NCBI RefSeq assembly: GCF_030272695.1
Contig: NZ_JARFYN010000027.1
Span: 23,960 to 87,959, forward strand
Length of the DNA: 64,000 nt
Direction of reading: 5' to 3'
Source of the DNA: Martinezella calliandrae
GTDB lineage: Bacteria > Pseudomonadota > Alphaproteobacteria > Rhizobiales > Rhizobiaceae
The notes below the pieces were generated by a model, which was given only the letters and a program-made list of their open reading frames with translations, was not told the origin of the DNA and did not search any database. The position numbers were made by a program, and so were the translations under genes. The stretch's first letter is position 1, and each line of letters begins with the position of its first letter. This document shows positions 24,893 through 33,481 of this stretch, piece after piece.

Positions 24893-26196
24893 GCGGCCTG
24901 CTGATCGCCGCGCCGGCCTCGGGCTCGGGCAAGACCACGGTTACGCTCGGCCTGTTGCGAGCGTTGCGAACAAGAGGAATTGCGGTGGCGCCGGGTAAAG
25001 CCGGCCCCGACTATATCGACCCTGCTTTCCTAGCGGCCGCTACCGGTTCGCCCTGTCTCAATTTCGATCCCTGGGCCATGCGCCCCGAATTGATCTCCGC
25101 CAATTCGGCGCTGCATCGTGCCGGCGGACGGATGCTGGTCATCGAAGCGATGATGGGGCTGTTTGACGGCGCGGCGGATGGTTCCGGCACGCCGGCCGAT
25201 CTTGCCGCCTTCCTCGGGCTTTCCGTGGTGTTGGTGGTCGATGCTTCGCGCATGTCGCAGTCGGTTGCCGCCCTTGTCAGCGGCTTTGCCAATTTCCGCG
25301 CCGATGTCCGCATCGCCGGGGTAGTCCTAAACCGCGTCGGTAGCGACCGGCACGAGGCGATGCTGCGCCGGGCACTCGAGGCCGTGGGTATCCCCGTTGC
25401 CGCCGTCATTCGCTCCGACAAGGGGCTCGCGCTGCCGGAGCGGCATCTCGGGCTGGTGCAGGCGGGGGAACATGCCGGGCTGGAGGCGTTCATCGAACAT
25501 GCGGCAGAGACGTTGTCGACGGCGTGTGATTTCGGGTTGCTGCTGCGCGCCGCTCACCAGAATATCGTCCGGCCATCCGCCGCCAACATTGCCCGGCTGA
25601 TGCCGTTCGGACAGCGCATCGCCGTGGCGCGCGATATCGCTTTCGCCTTCTGCTACGAGCATATGCTGCTCGGCTGGCGGCGACGGGGGGCGGAGATTTC
25701 GTTTTTCTCGCCGCTTGCCAATGAGGCTCCGATAGCGGACGCCGACGCTATCTACCTGCCCGGCGGCTATCCGGAACTGCATGCTGGCAAGCTTGCGATT
25801 GCGACCCATTTTCACGGGGCAATACAGGCTGCAGCCGAGAAGGGCGTGCGAATTTATGGCGAGTGTGGCGGCTATATGGTGCTGGGCGAGGGATTGGTGG
25901 ATGCCACCGGTACGCGCCATGAAATGCTCGGCCTGCTGCCGGTCGTTACCAGCTATGAGAAGCGCCAACGGCATCTCGGTTACCGGCGCGTGGCGCCGCT
26001 TGCCGGCTCATTCTTCGACCGGCCGATGACCGCGCATGAATTTCACTATTCCACCATCGTCTCCGAAGGCGAGGCGGATCGGCTATTTGCGGTCAAGGAC
26101 GCGCTCGGGGCCGATCTCGGCACGGCGGGCCTGCAGCGCGGCAATGTCGCCGGTTCCTACATGCACCTGATCGACCTTGCCGGTGATAAGGTATGA
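24889..26196 (+). CDS. cobB: Cobyrinic (hydrogenobyrinic) acid a,c-diamide synthase
   Basis: A 435-residue amidotransferase that amidates the a and c carboxylates of hydrogenobyrinic acid. The ATP domain opens with LLIAAPASGSGKTTVTLGLL and contains GPDYIDPAFLAAATG and the EAMMGLFDG motif. The glutaminase-like domain shows YLPGGYPELHAGKLA, the nucleophile segment IYGECGGYMVLGEG (Cys near residue 328) and the His in AGSYMHLIDL. Overlaps of 4 nt with cobA and cobC indicate coupled translation. Confidence 0.95.
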   Translation: MSGLLIAAPASGSGKTTVTLGLLRALRTRGIAVAPGKAGPDYIDPAFLAAATGSPCLNFDPWAMRPELISANSALHRAGGRMLVIEAMMGLFDGAADGSGTPADLAAFLGLSVVLVVDASRMSQSVAALVSGFANFRADVRIAGVVLNRVGSDRHEAMLRRALEAVGIPVAAVIRSDKGLALPERHLGLVQAGEHAGLEAFIEHAAETLSTACDFGLLLRAAHQNIVRPSAANIARLMPFGQRIAVARDIAFAFCYEHMLLGWRRRGAEISFFSPLANEAPIADADAIYLPGGYPELHAGKLAIATHFHGAIQAAAEKGVRIYGECGGYMVLGEGLVDATGTRHEMLGLLPVVTSYEKRQRHLGYRRVAPLAGSFFDRPMTAHEFHYSTIVSEGEADRLFAVKDALGADLGTAGLQRGNVAGSYMHLIDLAGDKV

Positions 26197-27191
26197 CGAG
26201 CAGGATCGTGCACGGCGGCGGCATTACGGCGGCGGCTCGTCTTTACGGCGGGCGACCGGAGGACTGGCTTGATCTGTCGACTGGCATCAATCCAAATCCC
26301 ATCGCTTTGCCGGAGATCCCTTTGTCCACATGGCATCGGCTGCCGGACCAGCATCTGGCCGAACGGGCGAGGGAAGCCGCGCGGACCTATTATCGCAGTG
26401 GCGATATCCGGCCTTTGCCGGTCCCTGGTACGCAATCGGTGATCCAGCTTCTGCCACGGCTTGGATCGGCCGGTAATGCCGCCATCCTGTCTCCGACCTA
26501 TGGGGAATATGCCCGCACCTTCGCGCTCGCCGGCTTGCCTGCCCCTGGGATTGCCAAGATCGATGATCTTACCCCCGAACACAAGCTGGTCGTCGTCGTC
26601 AATCCCAACAATCCGGATGGCAGGACGCTGTCGGTCGAGCGTCTGCAGCAATTGCATGATCGGCTGCGGGAACGCGGCGGCATGCTCGTCGTCGACGAAG
26701 CATTCGGGGATATGGACCCCGAAAGCAGCCTTGCCCCGCACGCAGCCTTTATGCCGAACCTCATCATCTTTCGCTCATTCGGCAAGTTCTTTGGCTTGGC
26801 CGGTCTGCGTCTCGGTTTCGTAATCGCGCAAGACTCGATCTTAGAGCGTTTCGAAGACTGGCTGGGCCCTTGGGCGGTTTCCGGGCCGGCGCTTTCACTG
26901 GCCACCTCCTTGATGACTGGCGAGAGCGCCTCCATTCGCAACCGCATTCTCGATCGCAGATCGGCGCTAGCTGCGGTACTTCGCCGGGCCAAACTCAAGA
27001 CGATCGGTGGCACGGGGTTGTTCGCGCTTGTTGCCGATGATTGTGCAAGCGACATATATTCGCATCTCTGCGGCCATCATATTCTCGTCCGTAAGTTCGA
27101 CTATGCGCCGAATTGGCTGCGCTTCGGCCTTGCTCCAGACGAGGAAGCCGATCGCAGGCTTGCCCGGGCGTTCGAGGATTATTCGATATGA
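26193..27191 (+). CDS. cobC: CobC, PLP-dependent threonine-phosphate decarboxylase-like enzyme
   Basis: A 332-residue class I/II aminotransferase-fold protein that supplies or attaches the (R)-1-amino-2-propanol arm of cobalamin. It shows DLSTGINPNPIALP, the substrate-contact LPVPGTQSVIQLLPRL, VVVNPNNPDGRTL, VVDEAFGDMDPE, and the PLP lysine in FRSFGKFFGLAGLRLGF (Lys near residue 196). It overlaps cobB and cobD by 4 nt on each side. Confidence 0.93.
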   Translation: MTSRIVHGGGITAAARLYGGRPEDWLDLSTGINPNPIALPEIPLSTWHRLPDQHLAERAREAARTYYRSGDIRPLPVPGTQSVIQLLPRLGSAGNAAILSPTYGEYARTFALAGLPAPGIAKIDDLTPEHKLVVVVNPNNPDGRTLSVERLQQLHDRLRERGGMLVVDEAFGDMDPESSLAPHAAFMPNLIIFRSFGKFFGLAGLRLGFVIAQDSILERFEDWLGPWAVSGPALSLATSLMTGESASIRNRILDRRSALAAVLRRAKLKTIGGTGLFALVADDCASDIYSHLCGHHILVRKFDYAPNWLRFGLAPDEEADRRLARAFEDYSI

Positions 27192-28168
27192 TAATCGACT
27201 TACACTTGCTTATCCTCGTTCTGGCCCTGCTGTTGGACCGCCTGATCGGCGATCCCGATTGGCTGTGGCAGCGCCTGCCGCATCCCGTCGTGCTTTTCGG
27301 CAGGGCGATTTCCTTCTTCGACCGCCATTTCAACACCAAGCATCTGCCGGGTTCGGTGCGGCGTCGCAATGGGGTGATGTCGATCGTCGCGCTGCTTTTC
27401 GGCGCGGTCATAGCCGGCTTTGCCGTGCATGGGCTGCTCGTCTTTTTCGGCCGGCTCGGCATCCTGCTCGAAGCAGGGCTGGTGGCGATCTTCCTGGCGC
27501 AGAAGAGCCTTTCCGATCATGTCGGCGAGGTGTCGAAGGCGTTGCGCACCGAAGGACTGGACGGCGGACGTCGCGCCGTAGCACGCATCGTCGGGCGAGA
27601 TCCTGAAACCCTGGATGAATCCGGCGTTTGCCGCGCCGCGATCGAGAGCCTTGCCGAGAATTTTTCCGATGGCGTCGTGGCGCCAGCGCTTTGGTATGCC
27701 ATTTTTGGCCTGCCGGGCCTGTTTGTCTACAAGATGCTGAATACGGCCGATTCGATGATCGGCCATAAATCCGAGACCTATATCGATTTCGGCTGGGCCG
27801 CAGCCCGGCTGGACGACGTCGCCAACTGGCCGGCGGCGCGACTATCGATCCTGTTGATTGCCGCCGGCGCGCTCGCCAAGAAGGGGATTTCCGCGCTCGG
27901 CAACACGATCCGCGTTGCGGTCCGTGACGGTGGGCTGCACCGCTCACCGAATTCGGGCCGGCCGGAAGCGGCGATGGCGGGCGCGCTGGATATCCAGCTT
28001 GCAGGGCCGCGTGTCTATGGTGGTGAGATCGTGCGCGAACCGATGATCAACGGTTCGGGCCGCGACACCGCCACCGTCAGCGATGTCGAGGCCGGCATCT
28101 CGATCTTTCATGCGGCATGCACGATGCTGACGCTCTTTACCTTTGTCGTCTTCCTGCTGCTGCTATAG
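27188..28168 (+). CDS. cobD: Adenosylcobinamide-phosphate synthase (CbiB-type), membrane protein
   Basis: A 326-residue integral membrane protein of the CbiB family that joins the aminopropanol arm to adenosylcobyric acid. Family segments are LLLDRLIGDPDWLWQRLPHP at the start, the RAAIESLAENFSDGVVAPALWY motif, TADSMIGHKSETYIDFGWAAARLDD and the late NSGRPEAAMAGAL. I use ATG 27188, which overlaps the cobC stop (ATGA), rather than an in-frame ATG inside cobC. It is the last gene of the cobABCD unit; I see no clear terminator after it. Confidence 0.94.
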   Translation: MIIDLHLLILVLALLLDRLIGDPDWLWQRLPHPVVLFGRAISFFDRHFNTKHLPGSVRRRNGVMSIVALLFGAVIAGFAVHGLLVFFGRLGILLEAGLVAIFLAQKSLSDHVGEVSKALRTEGLDGGRRAVARIVGRDPETLDESGVCRAAIESLAENFSDGVVAPALWYAIFGLPGLFVYKMLNTADSMIGHKSETYIDFGWAAARLDDVANWPAARLSILLIAAGALAKKGISALGNTIRVAVRDGGLHRSPNSGRPEAAMAGALDIQLAGPRVYGGEIVREPMINGSGRDTATVSDVEAGISIFHAACTMLTLFTFVVFLLLL

Positions 28169-28290
28169 ATGGAGGATTCTGCGTTAACGAATTACTCACT
28201 ATCTGTATTAATTTAGTATAATCTGAGAGCTGGTAGATTTGCCTTTCATCGGAATTGTTTCGAAAAGAAGCAACGGTGGAAGGGGACAAG

Positions 28291-28719
28291 ATGAGACGAA
28301 TACTGGCAGCCGTTGCCGCATGTCTGTGCGTGCAATTTCATGTCGCTTCAGCGCAGGCTGGAAGTGTAATTGCCAAAATTGATCTTCGATCGCAGACGAT
28401 GACCGTTTCCGAGGACGGCGTTTTGAAGTATCGCTGGAAGGTATCGACGGCGCGCAGGGGCTATGTGACCCCGATCGGCTCCTATACGGCGAAATGGTTG
28501 TCGCGCGATCATCGCTCGAAGAAATACGACAATGCGCCGATGCCTTATGCGGTGTTCTTCGACGGCGGCTATGCAGTGCATGGCACCTATGAACTCAGAC
28601 ATCTCGGCCGGCCTGCCTCGCATGGCTGCATACGTCTCGAGCCGCAAAACGCCGCAACCTTCTTCTCTATGGCCTCGCAGGCCGGTCTGAGCAATACTCG
28701 CATCGTCATCAGCCAATGA
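28291..28719 (+). CDS. Periplasmic L,D-transpeptidase (YkuD domain)
   Basis: A 142-residue exported protein. The signal peptide runs MRRILAAVAACLCVQFHVASAQA with cleavage near residue 23. The rest is a minimal YkuD domain: VIAKIDLRSQTMTVSEDG, the RGYVTPIGSYT stretch, GGYAVHGTYELRHLGRPA and the catalytic SHGCIRL with Cys near residue 112. Such enzymes make 3-3 peptidoglycan crosslinks or anchor proteins. ATG 28291 follows GGAAGGGG at good spacing; an upstream in-frame ATG at 28255 would put charged residues before the signal peptide. It is a single gene between the cob and acpXL units. Confidence 0.9.
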   Translation: MRRILAAVAACLCVQFHVASAQAGSVIAKIDLRSQTMTVSEDGVLKYRWKVSTARRGYVTPIGSYTAKWLSRDHRSKKYDNAPMPYAVFFDGGYAVHGTYELRHLGRPASHGCIRLEPQNAATFFSMASQAGLSNTRIVISQ

Positions 28720-28972
28720 TCGTCGCTTGTTCATTGCTCCGGCGGTCTGCTCGTGGTTGTGGTTAATTTGCTCAGCATGGCCTTCAGGCCGCAATACTGC
28801 CGCATCTTGCTCGCATGTCGGCCGTTATTCCGGCAATTGTGCACGGCAAGTATCTTTGCTGTTTGAGCAACAGTGCTTGGTCAAATTACTGGGGTCTCAG
28901 GCGGAAACCATTGGCTTTTGGAATGGATTTCCCTATGAGGAGGGTTGAATTATCATTTCAAGAGGTATGGGC

Positions 28973-29251
28973 GTGACTGCTACATTCGACAAAGTTGCCG
29001 ACATCATCGCTGAGACCAGCGAAATCGACCGTGAAACGATCACCCCAGAGAGCCACACGATCGACGACCTAGGTATCGACAGCCTTGATTTCCTGGACAT
29101 CGTCTTTGCCATCGACAAGGAATTCGGCATCAAGATTCCGCTGGAACAATGGACGCAGGAAGTCAACGAGGGCAAGGTTTCGACCGAGGAATACTTCGTC
29201 CTCAAGAATCTCTGCGCCAAGATCGACGAATTGCGCGCCGCCAAGGGCTGA
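28973..29251 (+). CDS. acpXL: Acyl carrier protein AcpXL for very-long-chain lipid A acyl groups
   Basis: A 92-residue specialised acyl carrier protein that carries 27-hydroxyoctacosanoate during its synthesis and transfer to lipid A. The phosphopantetheine serine lies in [19 protein letters not shown] (Ser near residue 37). The protein starts [20 protein letters not shown] when GTG 28973 is used. AAGAGGT then lies 8 nt upstream and the length equals that of known AcpXL proteins. An ATG at 28967 would sit directly on that ribosome site. It is first in a six-gene unit ending in lpxXL. The 253 nt upstream hold its promoter and no gene. Confidence 0.92.
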
Positions 29252-29371
29252 GCAACGTCTTTGCTTTTTTGACGCCCAGCCGCCCCTGAATATGGCGGCC
29301 GGGCGGTTTTGTTCCTAATTATCGCATTCTTCCCGGGCCAAGCGCGCCACCGGGTCGAATCGGAGGCGTTG

Positions 29372-29845
29372 ATGCTGTTGGAATATTTCCAGATGATTGA
29401 CCGGGTCCAATCGGTCGATCTGTCCAAGGGCGTTTTGAAGGCGCATTCGGTCGTCCCGGCCAAGAGCCCTGTTTTCGAAGGCCATTTTCCCGGCATGCCG
29501 CTCGTTCCCGGTGTCCTCCTCATCGAAACCATGGCACAGGCGTCCGGCATGCTCGTGCTCGCCGCGACGAAGTTTGCCTATATGCCGTTCCTGATGTCGG
29601 TCGACGGCGCCAAGATGCGCACTTTCGTCGAGCCGGAAGCCGAACTCGACATCGTCGCGGAACTGGAGCATGACGGTTCGGGCTTTGCGGTGACGAAGGC
29701 ACGGATCACGATCGCCGGCAAGAAGATCTGCGATGCGCAGTTGAAGCTGCGCACCATGCCGTTTAATGAGGTGCCGCTCGCCGATATCGTGCGCAAGCGG
29801 GCAGGTGAGGTCGGGCTTCTCGACGCTATCGCTGCCAATGGCTGA
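29372..29845 (+). CDS. fabZXL: 3-hydroxyacyl-ACP dehydratase of the VLCFA cluster
   Basis: A 157-residue FabZ-type hotdog-fold dehydratase. The active-site helix segment PVFEGHFPGMPLVPGVLLIETMAQ carries the catalytic His of GHFPG and the acidic residue of LIETMAQ. I place the start at ATG 29372, with GGAGG 8 nt upstream, giving MLLEYFQMIDRVQSVDL. It removes water during elongation of the 27-hydroxy-C28 acid carried on AcpXL. The gap to acpXL (120 nt) contains an inverted repeat, GGCGGCC-type, that may attenuate expression after acpXL. Confidence 0.88.
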   Translation: MLLEYFQMIDRVQSVDLSKGVLKAHSVVPAKSPVFEGHFPGMPLVPGVLLIETMAQASGMLVLAATKFAYMPFLMSVDGAKMRTFVEPEAELDIVAELEHDGSGFAVTKARITIAGKKICDAQLKLRTMPFNEVPLADIVRKRAGEVGLLDAIAANG

Positions 29846-29888
29846 CGTTTCAGGCTTGCATGGCGCCGCATTCTAAGAGGATTGATGA

Positions 29889-31094
29889 ATGAGCAAGGCT
29901 CTAAATGATGTGGTGATCACGGGTATCGGCATCGTCACTTGTCAGGGTGTTGGCAAGGATGTGCACGTCGCCCTGCTGAAATCGGACCAGGCGCCGCCGA
30001 CCATCGTCGAAACCGAGAAATTCAAGCCCTATCCCGTGCATCCGCTGCCGGACATCGACTGGTCGCAGCAGATCCCGAAGCGCGGTGATCAGCGCCAGAT
30101 GGAAAACTGGCAGCGCATTGGCGTCTTTACAGCCGGCCTGGCGCTGGATGACGCTGGATTCAAGGACGATCTCGAGGCTTGCGGCAGCATGGACATGATC
30201 GTTGCGGCCGGCGGCGGCGAGCGCGACATCAATGTCGATACGCTGATCGTCAATGAAGGCTTGAAACGTAATGATCGCGAAGTGCTTCTAAACGAGAAGC
30301 TGACGACGGAGCTTCGTCCGACGCTGTTTCTGGCGCAACTTTCCAATTTGCTCGCCGGCAATATCTCGATCGTCCACAAGGTCACGGGTTCGTCGCGCAC
30401 CTTCATGGGCGAGGAGGCTTCCGGCATTTCGGCCGTCGAGACCGCTTTTCATCGGATCAAGTCGGGCGAATCGAGCCACGCACTGGTCGGCGGCGCGTTT
30501 TCTGCGGAGCGCCTGGACATGGTGTTGCTGATCGAATCGGTGAGCGCGCACGCGACGGGTGATTGGCATCCACTCTGGTCCCGCAAGCCGGAAAACGGCG
30601 GCGGCATGATCCTCGGTTCGCTCAGCGCCTTCCTGGTGCTTGAATCGCGCGCCCATGCCGAAGGCCGTGGCGCACGCATCTACGCAACGATCGACGCCAT
30701 CGAAGGCGATCGCGGCAGCCGCGACGACGGCAAGTTCGAAGCGAGGCTTGAGCGCTTGCTCGAGCCTGCCAAGGGAGCTGAGGGTGACAGCACCGTCATC
30801 TTCTGCGGAACGACGGCAATTCAAGATCTCGCGACCCGCGAAAAGTCCGTGCTGGAGGCGCAGCTTCCGGCATCGGCCATTCGCGGCTATGCCGGTATCT
30901 CCGGCCATGGGCTTGAAAGCCAGTTTCCGCTCGGGCTTGCCTTGGCAGCGCTCGCGGTTGCCAACAGGGCCAAGGTGCCGCCTTTCGACGTCACGCATGA
31001 AAAGCCGATGAGCGCCGGCGCGCAGAAAGCTGTCGTGACCACCGTTGGTCATGCGCGCGGTGAAGGTGTCGCCGTACTTTCCGCCGAAGCGTGA
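29889..31094 (+). CDS. fabF2XL: Beta-ketoacyl-ACP synthase-like protein lacking the active-site Cys
   Basis: A 401-residue thiolase-fold protein of the KAS II type. Where active synthases have TACATG, this protein reads HKVTGSSRTFMGEEASG, with no cysteine nucleophile, and the NAHGTST motif is not found (the aligned region is IFCGTTAIQDLAT). One glycine-histidine motif remains, YAGISGHGLESQFPLG. It is therefore probably a chain-length-factor-like partner of the next gene product, like the KS-beta subunit of type II polyketide synthases. The gene order acpXL, fabZXL, fabF2XL, fabF1XL matches other rhizobia. It ends 12 nt before fabF1XL. Confidence 0.87.
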   Translation: MSKALNDVVITGIGIVTCQGVGKDVHVALLKSDQAPPTIVETEKFKPYPVHPLPDIDWSQQIPKRGDQRQMENWQRIGVFTAGLALDDAGFKDDLEACGSMDMIVAAGGGERDINVDTLIVNEGLKRNDREVLLNEKLTTELRPTLFLAQLSNLLAGNISIVHKVTGSSRTFMGEEASGISAVETAFHRIKSGESSHALVGGAFSAERLDMVLLIESVSAHATGDWHPLWSRKPENGGGMILGSLSAFLVLESRAHAEGRGARIYATIDAIEGDRGSRDDGKFEARLERLLEPAKGAEGDSTVIFCGTTAIQDLATREKSVLEAQLPASAIRGYAGISGHGLESQFPLGLALAALAVANRAKVPPFDVTHEKPMSAGAQKAVVTTVGHARGEGVAVLSAEA

Positions 31095-31106
31095 GGAGTT
31101 AAGATC

Positions 31107-32393
31107 ATGACCGCATCTGCCTATAAGGATCATCTTGGCCGCCCGATCGTCGCCGTTACCGGCATGGGCATCATCACCTCGCTCGGCCAGGGACTGCAGG
31201 ACAATTGGAACGCGCTTTCATCGGGGACGTCGGGCATCCATGGCATCACGCGTTTCCCGACCGACGGACTTTCGACGCGCATTGCCGGTACCGTGGATTT
31301 CATCGACATTCCGGTGCCGAACGCCGTCGAGCGCTCTTATGCCTTCGCCCGCGAGACCACGACCGAGGCGCTAGCCCAGGCCGGCATTTCCGGCGATTTC
31401 AACGCACCGCTTTTCCTTGCCGCACCGCCGATCGAACCGGAATGGAGCGCACGTTTCGAGCTGGCCGACCGGTCGCCGCCGGCGGATCATCCGGGCGACG
31501 CCTATGAGCGTTTCCTCGCCGCCATGCGTGAGCGCCCCGATCCGGCTTTCCACGAGGCGGCCCTGTTCGGCGCGATTTCGGAGCGGCTCGCAGATCGTTT
31601 CGGCACACGCGGGCTGCCTGTGACCTTGTCCACGGCCTGTGCATCGGGCGTGACCGCGATCCAGCTTGGCATCGAGGCAATCCGGCAGGGCCGTACGACG
31701 CGTGCGCTGACGGTGGCGACCGATGGTTCGCTCAGCGCCGAAGCGCTGATCCGCTTTTCGCTGCTTTCGGCACTGTCGACGCAGAACGACCCGCCGACCA
31801 AGGCATCCAAGCCGTTCAGCAAGGACCGCGACGGCTTCGTCATCGCAGAAGGTGCCGCAACGCTTGTGCTGGAATCACTGGAGGCGGCGGTTGCGCGCGG
31901 CGCCAAGATCCTCGGCATCATGAAGGGGGCCGGCGACAAGGCCGATTCCTTTCACCGTACCCGCTCGTCGCCGGACGGCGGCCCGGCGATCGCAACGATC
32001 CGCGCCGCTCTGGCGGATGCGGGGATGGCCGAGGCCGATATCGGCTATATCAACGCCCATGGCACATCGACGCCGGAAAACGACAAGATGGAATACGGTT
32101 CCATGTCCGCCGTCTTCGGTGAGCGGCTGTCCAGCATCCCGGTATCGTCCAACAAGTCGATGATCGGCCATACGCTGACGGCGGCTGGTGCGGTCGAAGC
32201 GGTGTTTTCGCTGCAGACGATGCTGACCGGCACGCTGCCACCGACCATCAACTACAACAATCCCGACCCGTCGATCATTCTCGACGTCGTGCCGAACAAG
32301 AAGCGCGAAAAGCAGGTGGGCGCCATCCTTTCGAACTCTTTCGGGTTCGGCGGGCAGAATGCCAGCCTTGTCATGGCGCTTGAACCGGCTTAA
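31107..32393 (+). CDS. fabF1XL: 3-oxoacyl-ACP synthase of the VLCFA cluster (catalytic partner)
   Basis: A 428-residue condensing enzyme of the KAS II type with all three catalytic elements: Cys in TLSTACASGVTAIQLG (near residue 178), His in NAHGTSTPENDKMEYGS, and His in SSNKSMIGHTLTAAGAVE. It should catalyse the elongation to C28 on AcpXL, likely as a pair with the Cys-less fabF2XL product. AGGAG sits ahead of ATG 31107 and the gene is 12 nt after its partner. An insertion of about 30 residues around LAAPPIEPEWSARFELAD, typical for this branch, separates it from housekeeping FabF. Confidence 0.93.
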   Translation: MTASAYKDHLGRPIVAVTGMGIITSLGQGLQDNWNALSSGTSGIHGITRFPTDGLSTRIAGTVDFIDIPVPNAVERSYAFARETTTEALAQAGISGDFNAPLFLAAPPIEPEWSARFELADRSPPADHPGDAYERFLAAMRERPDPAFHEAALFGAISERLADRFGTRGLPVTLSTACASGVTAIQLGIEAIRQGRTTRALTVATDGSLSAEALIRFSLLSALSTQNDPPTKASKPFSKDRDGFVIAEGAATLVLESLEAAVARGAKILGIMKGAGDKADSFHRTRSSPDGGPAIATIRAALADAGMAEADIGYINAHGTSTPENDKMEYGSMSAVFGERLSSIPVSSNKSMIGHTLTAAGAVEAVFSLQTMLTGTLPPTINYNNPDPSIILDVVPNKKREKQVGAILSNSFGFGGQNASLVMALEPA

Positions 32394-32447
32394 TCGGACT
32401 TCTGAAAAACCGGATATAATTGCGCCCGAGTGGCGAGGGACTTTGTT

Positions 32448-33476
32448 ATGCGCGCTTTGCAACTGATCGACGACCGCAAACTTGAGATCACCGATCTGCC
32501 GGAGCCGGAGGCGCCAGCCGCGGGTGAGGTGACCCTGCGTGTCAAAGCGGTCGCCCTCAATCATATCGATGTCTGGGGCTGGCGCGGCATGGCCTTCGCC
32601 AAGCGCAAGATGCCGCTCGTCATCGGTGCTGAGGCTGCCGGCGTCGTCGAAGCGATCGGACCGGGGGTCGCCAACGTGCTGCCCGGCCAGCTCGTGTCGA
32701 TCTACGGTGCGCGCACCTGCGGGCTCTGCCGCCATTGCCGCGAGGGCCGCGACAATCTGTGCGAACATGTCGGCGGCGTACATGGTTTCCATCTCGACGG
32801 CTTCGCGCAGGAGAAGGTCAATCTGCCGGCGCGCTTGCTGGTCCCGGCTCCTCCGGGTGTCGATGCGATCGGTGCGGCGCTTGCGCCCGTCACCTTCGGC
32901 ACGGTCGAGCATATGCTGTTCGACAATGCCAAGCTGGAGCCGGGTGAGACGATCCTCGTTCATGCCGGCGGTTCCGGCATCGGCACGGCCGCCATCCAGC
33001 TTGCAAAGAAGATCGGCTGCACGGTCATCACGACCGTCGGCTCCGACGACAAGATCGAGAAGGCCAAGGCGCTCGGCGCCGATCACGTCATCAATTATCG
33101 TACCGACCGCTTCGAAGGCGTGGTGCGTAAGCTGACCAAGAAGATGGGCGTCGACGTCGTCTTCGAACATGTTGGCAAGGATACCTGGGCCGGGTCGATG
33201 CTGTGCATGAAACGCGGCGGGCGTCTCGTCACATGCGGGTCGACCTCGGGCGTCTCCACCGACATGAACCTGATGATGCTGTTCCAGCAGCAGTTGAAGT
33301 TGCTTGGCTCCTTCGGCTGTCGCATGGAAAATATGGCGAATGCCATGCAGAAGATGGCGCGCGGGCTGGTGCATCCGGTGATCGACACCGAAGTGAGCTT
33401 CGGCGATATCGACCGAGCCCTGGAACGGATGGAATCGCGCCAGATTTTCGGCAAGATCATCCTCAAAATGGATTGA
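32448..33476 (+). CDS. adhXL: Zinc-type alcohol dehydrogenase/quinone oxidoreductase-like protein of the VLCFA cluster
   Basis: A 342-residue MDR-superfamily oxidoreductase. It shows GAEAAGVVEAIGPGV, the structural-zinc cysteine lobe GARTCGLCRHCREGRDNLCEH (four Cys), and the nucleotide-binding ILVHAGGSGIGTAAIQLAKK. In this cluster it may act as enoyl-ACP reductase during chain elongation, but direct evidence is thin. I start at ATG 32448 (AGGGA 8 nt upstream) rather than GTG 32430. The lpxXL start lies 5 nt after its stop. Confidence 0.85.
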   Translation: MRALQLIDDRKLEITDLPEPEAPAAGEVTLRVKAVALNHIDVWGWRGMAFAKRKMPLVIGAEAAGVVEAIGPGVANVLPGQLVSIYGARTCGLCRHCREGRDNLCEHVGGVHGFHLDGFAQEKVNLPARLLVPAPPGVDAIGAALAPVTFGTVEHMLFDNAKLEPGETILVHAGGSGIGTAAIQLAKKIGCTVITTVGSDDKIEKAKALGADHVINYRTDRFEGVVRKLTKKMGVDVVFEHVGKDTWAGSMLCMKRGGRLVTCGSTSGVSTDMNLMMLFQQQLKLLGSFGCRMENMANAMQKMARGLVHPVIDTEVSFGDIDRALERMESRQIFGKIILKMD

Positions 33477-33481
33477 TCGGC

